This document shows positions 21,192 through 31,369 of a stretch of 64,000 nt of DNA, piece by piece. Below the pieces are notes generated by a model. That model saw nothing but the letters and a program-made list of their open reading frames with translations, had not been told where the DNA came from and searched no databases. A program made the position numbers and the translations under genes. Within the stretch, counting starts at the first letter, position 1. The number at the start of each line of letters is the position of its first letter. Source of the stretch: Anthonomus grandis grandis (taxonomy: Eukaryota > Arthropoda > Insecta > Coleoptera > Curculionidae); assembly GCF_022605725.1 (NCBI RefSeq), contig NC_065547.1, positions 9,217,167 through 9,281,166 on the forward strand. The letters are read 5' to 3'.

Positions 21192-23909
21192 AAAAAAATT
21201 ATTGATCAAAATTACACTTTGAACAGATAAATAAGTTAGGATCTAGTTTTATACAGTTTATTTGTGCCCATTCAGTACATTTTAGGCATTTAACCCAATC
21301 TTGGCCAGTGGTGTCATTTTGATACAAAGCACCACAAATAACACATGAACAATTTTTATCAGACTATTTTTCTACTTTTTTGTTTTTCTTTATTTTACTT
21401 TTTTTGGGTCTTACTTTTGAATTTTTCTTTTGATTTTCTTTTTCTTTTGTTTGGTTATTTTTAGACTCATCTTCTTGCTCCTTTTTATTTTGATGAAATT
21501 CCGGATTTTTTTTGCATTTTTGATTTTTAAATTTTTTTACGTCTTCTGGAAAAAGTTCTTTGGGGTCTATATCAATAATGGAAATATTAAGTAAGCCGTC
21601 AGGATCATCTATGTTAAAGGTCAAATCAGTTGTATTATTTAAAGTGACATCATTGTTAGATGAGTCGGATTCACCAAAAACATCATTTACGTTTACTTTT
21701 TCTGCTGAGGAATACTTTATCGCTCCCAATCGGAAATGATACATGTATTTTTACAAAAGCAGCTGAGAGATTTCATTATAAGTTTCTGCATCATTAATGC
21801 ACATCCTTGTACTTGATGAATTTGCAACGTACCTTTAAACCGAATAAGATTTGGCTGGTCTTTGGAAATAAGGCATTCCATTTCTTCAATGTCTTGATCA
21901 GTAATTAAAAACAGGGTAATGTTTGGGCAACGATCTTGAATTGCATTACAAAACTGGGATAAATTAGTTATATTACCTCCTAATGCCACAACTTGATCTG
22001 CTGTCCGTTTACATGTAGCACCCACTCCATCTGGCGCACCCTTGCCATGGCCAGCTTCGTGGTAGTTCCAAGTCCAGTTGGTAAAAAAAATTGCACTTAA
22101 ATCTGGTAACCTGTAGGCCAATACGTAAAACATGAGCTTATTACGGTATTGGGTGACCGGACCATCACTGACAAAGTGGACGTTCAATTTCTGCTGGTAA
22201 TCCGGCCAATATTGGTTTTAGGTGAGCCCATATAGCAGGAACGTTATGGGATAGATTACTGCACACTGTGCAATAAGACCTTGTTGAACTTTTTAAGTAC
22301 ACCACGACATCATAAAGTGAGATTTGTAGACGGGACCCTCCAAAATGAAAAGACTGCACTTCTTCACTGTATTTTGTTGAATAGTTTTCAGCAAAGTCCA
22401 TATGAATGACCGCATCTCTTTCAGTTAGCGTCTCTTTCAGTTTTTTTAAAAATTGGTATTGATGCACAATATTTCTTTTATGAATAAATATTTTATCAAG
22501 GCTGTTTTTAAATTTTGTAACTAATACCCCAAGAAAAGCTTCATAAGTTGATTTTTTTGTTTTCATAACTGGACGGTTTTTCTTGGTTTTCGGATTAATT
22601 ATATTTTCACGAGTTGTATTCCATTCTTGATATTTTACAAGAACTGATTCATCAATTGGTTCACAGAAAGGGAGAGATATCAAGTTGCAGTTTTCATATG
22701 ATCGTTCCAGACATCGTTCAATATAACGGTCGCAGCAGAGTGTAATCAGCAAATTTTGATAAGTTGGTACCTTAAGAAATTTGACTTTATTTAAAGCTGT
22801 CACAAGTAACTGTATGTTGCTGTGCATTGTACACATACATGTATCCCTATCTGCAACTTTTGGAGCAACTATCCAAAAGGGTGTTAGCCTGGCAAACATT
22901 GAATAACTGATTTTTGCCTTACCAGTTTTTAAAAATTCATTGTGCAAATTTCGAAGAGTATCAAGCCTATATCTCTTTTGTTTCCTGACCTTATTTCTCT
23001 TGATATATTCCTTTTTCCCTGCACCTAATCTGCTGTATTTATCATCTTCTAAGAATGTATGAACTAACTTCATAAGGTGCCGTCGTTGAGTTGTATTTTT
23101 AATTTTTGTTTTTTCTTGGTCCGCATTCCATATTTTTTTATAGGTTATAATTCTTTGGTTTGTTTTCCAAACTTTTCTTTTCCTTACCACAGAGCCTAAA
23201 AGCAATTTATTGATGGTCTTCTTTTCTTGTGTAGTCTTAAGGTTGCTGAGGTTAACTGAAATTTGTTGTTCAAGAATATCTCCAAATAACGCCTTTTTAA
23301 CAACTTCGTCTCGGGTGGAAGGGTTTTCCGCCATTCTGTACATTGGTGATGTGGGAGATAACTTTGATTTAAGCTTTTCTTTTTGTTTGCGCAATTTGCT
23401 AACTCTTTTTTGATACTTATGAACTTCAGCTTTAAGTCTTTTCTGATCTTTTTCTTTAATTTCTTTATTGCGTTTTCTCCATAATGAATAATGGATCTTT
23501 GTCTAGCCGCATTTAATCTAGGCGAGTCCTTAACCGCTTGATCTTGGCCCGTATTAATTTGTAAGATTTGTGAATTACAAATCAATGCTTCATCACATAA
23601 GCTTACGGGTGTATTTGCTCTGATGAATTCCCCAGCCTCTTTTTTAAGTGCACTTTTTTTCTTGTAATATTTACTAGATCTTGCCCGCCACGACTTTCTG
23701 CATTGCCGCTTTTCACGCTCAGTCATTTCAGAGATGGTTTTTCGTACCCCAGTAGCTTTTTCTTTTAAATACTTTTGTCTATCTTTTTCTTTATAAGCAG
23801 CTAGTTTTTCTGGATCATTTTTAATTCTGGCATAGCGCTTTCATTCATTTTCTCTTTTTCTTTCTAATATTTCTTCCCTAGTTAAGGATTTCTGTTTGAT
23901 TCTTGGCAT
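21192..23909 (-). pseudogene. DDE-type transposase with basic N-terminus and PHD-like zinc-finger tail
   Basis: The best start is the ATG at 23909 (MPRIKQKSLTREEILERKRE). The N-terminus is strongly basic with repeated KEKDRQKYLKEKA and EREKRQCRKSWRAR segments, probably for DNA binding. A coiled-coil-like part and a helical part follow, then a core with HMDFAENYS, FVSDGPVTQYRNK and NYHEAGHGKGAPDGVGATCKR. Those conserved acidic positions suggest an RNase H-like DDE nuclease. A Lys/Glu-rich linker leads to a C-terminal Cys cluster (CSCVICGA, KCLKC, WAQINC, CSKC), ending near 21192. Lesions are an in-frame TGA (about 23840), shifts near 23440, 22180 and 21725, and a TAG (about 21364) before the zinc cluster. 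Confidence 0.6.
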
Positions 23910-24069
23910 TTTTAATTCTGGAAGAGAATATTATTATTACTAATAAATACTTTAAAAAAAAGTTAAGTGGCAAATATATCCAAATGTAGTATAAATACAT
24001 AAAAGTTTAAATACTAGGAATATATTTTCTATAATTTTTAAATTAATTATTATAGATATTCTATATTTT

Positions 24070-24107
24070 TATCACTTCCCTGTCTCTAAAACGGCAGGGA
24101 AGTGATA
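24070..24107. repeat. Two inverted subterminal motifs
   Basis: The motif occurs reversed (TATCACTTCCCTGT, 24070-24083) and forward (CAGGGAAGTGATA, 24095-24107), separated by 11 bases, so the pair can form a hairpin. Confidence 0.8.
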
Positions 24108-24440
24108 TTTAGCAGTTATTTTTAAAATACACCACATAAATGTAAACTTTATCGATAACTCTTATGATTAACAAGCGCATGCAATACAGCTTAAGGACTT
24201 AATATCATTAAACCGTTAATAAAATAAAACTTACTCTATTTTAATCGACGACAGATGAATGAGAATTTGTTTGGTATCAATACGTCTGCACTCACCAAGA
24301 TGTTTTCACACACTGATAGGTGCACGATGTGAACAAAAGAACTTCAATAATAGATTAGGCCTAGTTCATACCTGCATTTTAAATTACGGCAACGCCGTTA
24401 AATATTTTATTTCGGTGAAAATTTTATCTAGTTTAGGGTG

Positions 24441-24454
24441 ACAGGGAAGTGATA
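24441..24454 (+). repeat. Subterminal motif ACAGGGAAGTGATA
   Basis: Exact copy, between the transposase gene start and the right terminus. Confidence 0.8.
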
Positions 24455-24637
24455 CATATTTTGTATCGCCTTCGTTTACAGCATAATAAATTTAGATATA
24501 AAAAATTATGTACGGTCATAATACCATACAATGATAGTCAAAGTACAGATTATTTATATAATAGTAAATATATTAGCTGTAATATAGTTTTAATTATTTT
24601 ATATCATGGTACGTCTAGGTTTACAGACAGTCGCCCC

Positions 24638-24651
24638 ACAGGGAAGTGATA
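24638..24651 (+). repeat. Subterminal motif ACAGGGAAGTGATA
   Basis: Exact copy, about 180 bases from the right terminus; its flanks (CCC before, ATTT after) match the left copy. Confidence 0.8.
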
Positions 24652-24830
24652 ATTTTACCTATTTGTTTACACATTTCTACTAGAAATATTTTTTAAGCTC
24701 AGATAATTTTCAATGACCAGAAAAAAGAAAATAAGATAAATATATTTAGTTTCAAAAATAATTTTAATACCTTTTGTTCAGGGCTTAATTAGCGAATCTT
24801 TATAAAATTCCGTGAATAATAGAATCACCC

Positions 24831-24865
24831 ACATGCAGATTTATTTGTCCCTCCAAGTGAAAATA
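24831..24865 (-). pseudogene. RT remnant, part upstream of the DDE transposon
   Basis: Minus-strand EGQINLHV leads straight into QKNSLLPAF at 20651 once the transposon and one ACAT are removed, matching the RT block before SGFR-like motifs. Confidence 0.6.
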
Positions 24866-25186
24866 CATATTATCATCAAAATTTGTCACTTATTTTGACA
24901 GACGCAAAGCAATACTAGTCCTCTTTAATGAAATATGAACCATTTTTTTTTATAAAATATGATAAGATTACTATTAGTATCTAGTGTAGTATCTTTTTAG
25001 AAACTGCAAATTTTGAATAGAGAAAACAATTTTTAAAATTTAACGTAGAATTAAAAAAAAATATATACATCTCAATATAAAAAGCCTTCCATTTTTATAA
25101 AAAGACCCAGTAAAAAAATGCTTTTATTTAGGTTCTTATACTGTCAAGAATATCAAGAAATAACAAGAAATGTCAATTTTGCTTAC

Positions 25187-25329
25187 CCTGTAGGTAAGCT
25201 GATATCTTACAAGAAACAGCTCCGAAGTTATATGCGTCAGTGTACGCCCTCCATGCTGCATTCGGCATGCAAATTAATGTCACCAGCAGGTCCGCAACTG
25301 ACAAGTTAACTAGAAAGTAGTTTGTTATG
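25187..25329 (-). CDS. Rhodopsin-family peptide-type GPCR, exon covering TM2 to TM3 start
   Basis: The exon is bounded by an acceptor (TTTCTTTCAG) at 25330 and a donor (CAGG before GTAAGC) at 25186. It encodes ITNYFLVNLSVADLLVTLIC, the TM2 signature with the LSVADLL Asp that binds sodium in class A receptors, then the WxF-like first extracellular loop (WRAYTDAYNFG) and the TM3 Cys (AVSCKISAYLQ) that forms the disulfide with the Cys in exon 8801-9106. The frame is intact and the split Gly codon joins in phase with that exon. The exon with the N-terminus and TM1 should lie to the right and was not found. Confidence 0.85.
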
Positions 25330-26088
25330 CTGAAAGAAAGAAAATTACAATTTAATACTGAAAACGTTAAAGAACGAGAACTTAATACATCCAAAATGTT
25401 TTATTGCAAAATAATCATGAATAGGATGAAAGTTTAGCACATTAATTATAATTATTTTCACATCTACAATCTGCTATTGCAAACGTTGTTGCCCGCGCAA
25501 ATCCGGAATATTAATTTAATACCCTACCCCAAGTCTAAACAGCACTTGATAGATCACGTTTTCGTTAATAAATTTTAGTTTTACGTATACCGAGAGGCTC
25601 AAGGTTTGAGTTTTTGATTAGAAAAAATATATTAGTTAGAAACGTTACTGAGAAGGCTAATATTTCCTTAAAATGTAATGCTAGCTCCAGGGAATTCCCA
25701 ATAACTGTTACCTTACTGTTCTGTTTTAATCATACACTTCTGCTTATCCCATGATCCGATATTTTCGGGTTATCCCGTATAAATGCGTTCATGTATAATT
25801 TAACGCGATGCTCCTGAATCACGTGCCGGAGCGTTAACTTAAAGCTTATGAGATGTTTTGGAGCTTTGTAAAGTATTATCGTGACTTAGCGGTAAAGTAA
25901 TTACAATGGATCAAAGGAAATATTACTTAATAACGAGGGGCTTATCTTAAGAAAGTTCTTATACGCTGAAGTTAAATTCGTAAATTCGTAATTCGCCGTA
26001 ATTCGAAAAATTTAGTTCTTTTGATTTAAAAATGCTAAAAATGAAATACATTGTCAATAAATACGCGTTTTTCGTTTTTTTTTTAGGA
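25330..26088. other. Unassigned sequence, probably GPCR intron
   Basis: AT-rich DNA upstream of the GPCR exon with no coding motif or repeat that I can support. The left boundary of the piggyBac element lies near its right end but was not resolved. Confidence 0.4.
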
Positions 26089-26261
26089 TAACTTTGCCGC
26101 ACAGTCTACAGCGGTCCCGTTGGCGGTCCTGTTTACGTTTTTTTTGAGGCGGCATTAACGAATCACGTGTTGCACGGTGTTGCATCAATCGATTCGTCAC
26201 CGTCGAAGTGAGTATCGCTTTTTGCAGCACGTGTTCGGCAGCGTACTAGACAGTTTTTAAA

Positions 26262-27863
26262 ATGAGCCAGCGTTCAAAACGGTTAGTCGACCTTGCTAAA
26301 AAGCAAAAATTGATGTACAGTGATGGTAAATACATATATTATTTTAATTATTCTATGGATGGACGAGTGTTTTATATTTTTAGAGTCGAGCTCATCAAGT
26401 GAGTCACTTGTGGATCCGTTTCACTGCTCCTCTGATTCTTTGGACGATCCAACGTATCAAGTAAGCAAAAATAAGAGTGATTCAGAGTCGGACATCGAAC
26501 GTGTCTCGGATAAAAATCTTTCACCTGCTGGGGGTATTTCTGGAAATTTAAAAGCAATTAACCCTACGGAAAATTACCTTCAACAAGGTAAATTCTCTAC
26601 TGAACACGATAATCTTCTTGCACCGATTATTGGTTATGATACTGAGCAAACTTCCCAGATATCAGTAGAAATTCCACATATTGATCAAATCAATGAGGAG
26701 AAAGAAGACGAAATTACCGACGTGTATAATATTCAGTGGGGGATCCAGTTGGAAATCATGAGAAGTTTTCGTTTGATCCCGAATATAGCGGTATCACTCC
26801 TGAGATTGCTACGGCACTTATTGGTGGAACTCCCACCGACTTTTTCTCTTTTTTGTGGATGATGAGGTTTTGCAAATGATGACCGATCAGACCAACCTAT
26901 ATGCAACCCAGAAATTACTCATTCAAGAAGATGTTTCTGAATGGAGTCGCCTCCGTGCTTGGGAACCAACCACTAAAGACGAAATTGTTTATTGGTATCG
27001 TCGGCTACACAAGACTAGTTAAATTACCGAGGCTTGAAAATTATTGGAATAAGCGTAAAAAAAATTACCAAAACAGTGTTGTTGGAGAAGTAATGAGCCG
27101 AAATCGTTATGAATTACTGCTGAATCTCTGGCATTTTAGTGATAATGAATTGTGTCCCGAAAACTTTTGGATCAAAAAACACATTTATTGGGGACTCTGA
27201 AATCCAATCGGAGGGGTAATCCAAAAGAAGTTGTCACTAAAAAACTGAAACCTGGAGAAATAATTGCAAAAGAAAATAATCGCGGTATATGTGTTTTAAA
27301 GTGGAAGGACAGGAGAGATGTGCTAATGCTTTCTACCAAACATACGCACGAAACAGTAGTCAGACAAAGACGCGCTGGGAATGTGGAGAAGCCTATAGCT
27401 GTATTAGACTACAATCAAGCGAAAAGTTCGATTGATCTTTCAGATCAAATGGCCAGTTACAATAGTGCTCTAAGGAAAACTGTTAAATGGTACCGAAAAA
27501 TCGCCATTGAGTTAATATTCGGAACTGCTCTAGTAAATGCACATTTTCTTTTCAAAGCCATAAATATTTCGTCGATCTCAATAACCGATTTCAAGGAAAG
27601 CGTTATAGAGAGTTTGATGTTTCCAGAAAATGAGGTGGTGAGCAGACCATCTACGTCAGGATCTCAGAAACGACATGAAATGCATTTGCTGAAAAAAAAA
27701 GAAGGAAATGGACAAAGTTAGGCGTTATTGTGAGGGCTGCTATGACAAAAAACTGAACGGCATTTTAGATAAAAACAAGGTAAAGAAAGTTACTACATAC
27801 TGTGACGTTTGTGAGAGTAATCCCCATTTTTGTTTTGAATGTTTTGCGGAATTTCACAAATAG
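26262..27863 (+). pseudogene. piggyBac transposase, catalytic centre deleted
   Basis: Exon 1 (26262-26325, MSQRSKRLVDLAKKQ) joins across a 58-base GT-AG intron to exon 2 at 26384 (ESSSSSESLVDPF), giving an acidic, Ser-rich N-terminus. The DDE_Tnp_1_7 domain starts with DEVLQMMTDQTN and YATQ (about 26860), then NQPLKTKLFIGI and MSRNRYELLLNLWHFSDN. At about 27160 it jumps directly to LKSNRRGNPKEVV, so the part with the first catalytic Asp residues is lost. The end keeps VLDYNQAKSSIDLSDQM with the third acidic position and the helix IELIFGTALVNAHFLF. A shift near 27710 leads to a Cys-rich C-terminal domain (YCEGCY, TYCDVC, FCFECFAEFHK) stopping at 27863. Confidence 0.85.
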
Positions 27864-28060
27864 GGCTTGCAAAAATGTTTAAACAATTATTTTGACGTTT
27901 TCTAACATAAATTAGCATCTTCGTTCATTTATATGACTTCAGTATTATTTATAACAATTTTTGTAGAGCAAAAATAAATCAATATCAGTTATTGAAAATA
28001 TGAGTTTTATTTATTATATTCATCAAGAAGTTGCAAGTGATAGACGTTCCTACTGGGCCA

Positions 28061-28195
28061 CAGCGGTCCATTTGTAGCGTTAAAACGGGATCTATTAGGG
28101 ACCGCTGGCCTATACAGCATCAAATGTACGTTCGACACGCAGCGGTCCGCATTGACCGCTGTGGCCTGGTACACTTTTTCTCCAGCGGACCGCTG
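28061..28195. repeat. Cluster of CAGCGGTCC motifs in both orientations
   Basis: Copies at 28061-28069 (+), 28099-28107 (-), 28140-28148 (+), 28154-28160 (partial, -) and 28187-28195 (-). Another lies at 26109-26117 near the other end of the piggyBac element. The arrangement fits transposase-binding subterminal repeats. Transib inserted in the last copy. Confidence 0.7.
28191..28195 (+). repeat. Transib target duplication, left (CGCTG)
   Basis: CGCTG is repeated at 31181-31185 directly outside the other Transib end. Five bases and GC-rich composition are typical of Transib. Confidence 0.85.
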
Positions 28196-28234
28196 CACAG
28201 TGCTTCGAGTATATAGGACCTTGGGACAAAAATC
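28196..28234 (+). repeat. Transib left terminus, 23-RSS-like
   Basis: CACAGTG (28196-28202), a 23-base spacer (28203-28225) and ACAAAAATC (28226-28234). The heptamer equals the consensus V(D)J recombination heptamer and the second block differs from the nonamer consensus ACAAAAACC at one base. Confidence 0.85.
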
Positions 28235-28705
28235 AGTTACTTCTATTGGGCTAAGCGTAATGTTACAGGAAAATATGCGACCAATACATTAAGAGCTGGA
28301 CAAATAAAAATTTCTTTTTCGTAATCTTTAGTATGCTGGTATTTCTTACGAGAGAAATTTAGTCCAAAAAAACTATCACTATACATATAATGTATTTAAA
28401 ATATTAATAAAAATGTATATACACACAACTACAAATTTTTCTTTAAAGAAAATACGGAAAAAAATATTATAGATACAAACAATAAATGTAAAAAGTGGGA
28501 AAAAATAACTCCTAAATTTTGCAAAAAACAAACAGTGCTTATACTAAGTATGAAAATTTATTTAAGTTTTATGTAAAAATCAATCTAATCATAACTAAAA
28601 TTTTGTTTGTATTTTAACTAAAACTGAAAACTATAACAAAAAAATCTTACCTTAAAAAAGATATGGAAAATATGTACACATATTATGTTTAGGTTTAAGG
28701 AAAAT

Positions 28706-30929
28706 TAAACTGACTTAGAATTATCGCTAAAATCACTGCTGACAGAATCTTCTAAATTTATGTCTAAATCATCAATTAATGACCTTTCCTCTCGTATAAT
28801 ATATTTTTCGACTTCTCGGTTTCGATTCTCATTTTTCTTTGAAGTGACTGTCCTTTGCGATCAGATAATGGGCTCTGATATTAAAAGTAGTCTTTTTAAT
28901 GAATCCATATTACATTTTATTCTAGAATACTTGCGGGTGTGAAATAATCGATATTTTCTTGTCTCTTTATGTCTCGCTTCTAAAGCATCCTCGGAAAGTT
29001 GTCCTATAGGTATAGAAAATGAATCAAATTTCAGATCCGTGTACCAGAACCTTATGCAAGCTACTTGGCATGTAATAACAATTACATAAATCTAAATATA
29101 ATTGTTTAGTCTCATCTAAAAGTTTCTTAAACTTTAGTACCTGAATATGACAGCCACTAGAAAGAGTTCCAAGAATAGTCGAAAATTTTATTATAAGACG
29201 CTTGTCTATTCCTGTTATTTCAGAGTTTAAGTCTGGATTGTAAAAAAAGCGTCTAGCTGTATTGCCATTGTTGCTTGACCCGTATCCTTGCTTTGGTTTG
29301 TCCACAATCAGGCTCATTTTTTATTTAAAATATGACTGTATTTTCTTTTTGTTGTTTTCCACTATTTTCTTATTTTCTGCTTCTCTAACTTGCCAAGATC
29401 TTATTTGCAATCGATAACTAATGTGAAGTAAGCACTCAAAAAATCTTATCCAGCAGTGTTATGTAGACAAACCAAAGCTGTAGTCTTCTACTTTTGAACG
29501 ACAGTTGGTATTTGGCAAATGAATTTCTTTCGGACTTGATCCACAGATGATGCATCTGGATGTTGCGTTTGTGGCAGAGAGAATATTTGCAACACTACCA
29601 TCCATCATAGTGAACAACATTTTAAATGATACTATACAAGTAGTTCCGTTTTGAAATTTTAAAATAAAATTATTGAGGTCATTAAATTTATTTTTAATTG
29701 CTTGTTCTTCATTGCGCACTAGCTCTTTATTCTCTTTTTGAAATATGAATTTAAAAGGTCGACAGAAAAGTGTAGATGATGAACGAGAATTAACCCATAT
29801 ATATTTTTTTTACTTTGTACATCACGTAGTCGTAAGGGAACGAAAGCCTCTAAAAACATATATTCATCTGTCAAAGATATATCGGAAAATTTTTGCTTGT
29901 ATTGATTATGGCCAGAACTACCATCAAAACTATATTTGCATATCAGCTCCACTTTTCTATTCTCCTGTATATTTGCTATTTTAATAATGCTTTGAGCTGT
30001 TGAATTTAATATATCTTGTAAATTAACTTCTGCTGAAATTTCGGTGGCGCAAATTTTAAAGGGTAACAAAGCATTTTGACATTATTTTAAGATATATAAA
30101 CTTGGAAAAATATATACTCCCGTTTTATTGACTACCGAGCGCGAAAAGTTGTATTTTCTTTCTGATAAGTCAAGATCTAAATAGAGAGCTAGTGCCTGAT
30201 AGGAAATATTGCAAGTTTTGCAGCATCTAAAATTTCATCAGATGTTCTGCCAGCAGTGATTTTTTTAGTGCGCCGAAGTTTCGTCCGCTTTGAAGACTCT
30301 GTAAATGGTTTTAGCGGCCTACCACGAATACAGGATGAACCAGCGACTTCTAAGTTTAAATTGACTTTAATTCCGCCTATTAATTTTGGTAATGGTAACT
30401 CAGTTTGTAACCAAATTTTATTTTTTCCATAAATCTGATACGATTTCGCGATGCTATACTCCATTTTTTTATTAAAATGAAGGCAAATAATTCTGCTTTG
30501 CTTGGTGAAGTGAGTTTCAACTTGAGGCGAGGGATTGCTCAAATTTAAAAGGGAATGGATTTTTTCATAAATAAATAGTTTTGGGTTTTGATTCCGATAT
30601 TCTAGCCATGTCTCAAAAAGATCCGCTTTCTTTATTGATTTGACATCCTCTGAAAAAAAATTATTTAAAGCTTCGTCGCAGACTGACGCAGATAAACTAT
30701 ATACGAAATGATAATATATAAATGTATTAACAATAAAATGTAAAAACTACAAATGGTTTTGAGAGGCTTTTTTTATATGCCTTTTTAAAGTTTCAAATTT
30801 AACGAGAAATATAAAATAATTGCAAACTACTTTTACATTTATTATGGTTAAATGATAAGCGACTTTTAATTTTTTTAATACATGATATTAAAGTACATAC
30901 CTTGTTGTACACTGTCCATGTTTAAAAAA
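28706..30929 (-). pseudogene. Transib (RAG1-like) transposase
   Basis: A small first exon (MDSVQQ, ATG 30929) ends at GTATGT; a second exon after TTTTTCAG (about 30652) gives EDVKSIKKADLFETWLEYR and GRPLKPFTESSKRTKLRRTK, a usual Transib N-terminus. The core has YSFDGSSGHNQYKQKF (first Asp, about 29930), FTMMDGSVANILSATNATSRCIICGSSPKE (second Asp and a Cys pair, about 29590), SLIVDKPKQGYGSS and NDGNTARRFF-like at about 29290, and YYMPSSLHKVLVHGSE (about 29060). The catalytic-Glu region QLSEDALEARHKETRKYR follows at about 28995, then a tail ending at TAA 28706. Several stops and shifts, mainly at 30190-30080, 29760 and 29460-29330, make it inactive. Confidence 0.85.
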
Positions 30930-31151
30930 GATTTCAACTTTTAACCGCTTGTCCTGAAACATCAACAAAGTATACTCAAGTTTTAATAACAAAAAGGTAC
31001 TGGTCAACACACGAGATTTTATTATTTTTGGCGCAAATATTTATAAACAAAAAATGCTATTTGCGATAACAGTTTTGTGGAATAGTGGCCATTTGTTTGT
31101 GGTCTTTAAGATAAGGTATTTAAATACTTCTGAAAAACAAGTCACTTTTTC

Positions 31152-31180
31152 GATTTTTGTCCATTGGTCGAAGCACTGTG
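31152..31180 (-). repeat. Transib right terminus, 12/13-RSS-like
   Basis: Read on the minus strand: CACAGTG (31180-31174), a 13-base spacer and ACAAAAATC (31160-31152). The first six spacer bases, CTTCGA, match the left end. Confidence 0.85.
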
Positions 31181-31285
31181 CGCTGTGGCGTTTAATGTGT
31201 TAAGTGCCTAAAAAACTTAAATTTCAATGGATAACTAAAGATACTTCGGTTATCCTCCACTAAATTTATTTAAAAAATATTAATC

Positions 31286-31323
31286 CGACATGTTTCGGGC
31301 TTATAACTTGTCCATCATCAGGG
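31286..31323 (-). ncRNA. Degenerate hammerhead-like motif
   Basis: The minus strand reads CTGATGA, then a weak stem (GG with CC), then GAAA and CATGTCGG. The order resembles the hammerhead cores in Penelope-like elements. The stem between the cores is poor and there is an extra T after CTGATGA, so activity is doubtful. Confidence 0.3.
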
Positions 31324-31369
31324 ATAACAAATTAAGGCGTTTCGTCAATACATCTTACAGATCTAGTGC

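Larger units (their letters stand above)
20652..24830. mobile_element. 4.2 kb DDE transposon with GGGTGATTCTA termini and ACAT target duplication
   Basis: Inverted termini start GGGTGATTCTA at 20652 and, reversed, at 24830, and stay similar for about 30 bases with gaps. ACAT occurs directly outside both ends (20648-20651 and 24831-24834). Removing the element and one ACAT restores a continuous RT reading frame across the junction on the minus strand. It holds one decayed transposase gene and several copies of ACAGGGAAGTGATA near its ends. A 4 bp target duplication occurs in Sola elements, which makes Sola a candidate, but this assignment is inference. Confidence 0.75.
28196..31180. mobile_element. 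Transib element with RSS-like ends
   Basis: Both ends begin CACAGTGCTTCGA and are flanked by the 5 bp duplication CGCTG. A conserved ACAAAAATC lies 23 bases from the heptamer at the left end and 13 bases at the right. The 2985 bp body holds a minus-strand transposase of the RAG1-like Transib family, decayed by stops and shifts. Termini and duplication look undamaged. Confidence 0.9.
26089..31203 (+). mobile_element. piggyBac-type element, internally deleted, interrupted by Transib
   Basis: The element carries a decayed piggyBac transposase gene (26262-27863) and subterminal CAGCGGTCC repeats on both sides (one at 26109; at least five between 28061 and 28195 in alternating orientation). After the Transib insertion its end resumes at 31181 and reaches TTAA at 31200-31203, the usual piggyBac target. 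The left TTAA and inverted repeat were not recognisable, so the left boundary is approximate. Confidence 0.65.

Noticed and set aside
26070..26110. Left piggyBac terminus with TTAA
   Set aside because: No TTAA followed by a match to the right end (CACATTAAACGCC read inward) was found near 26089, so the left end is left open.
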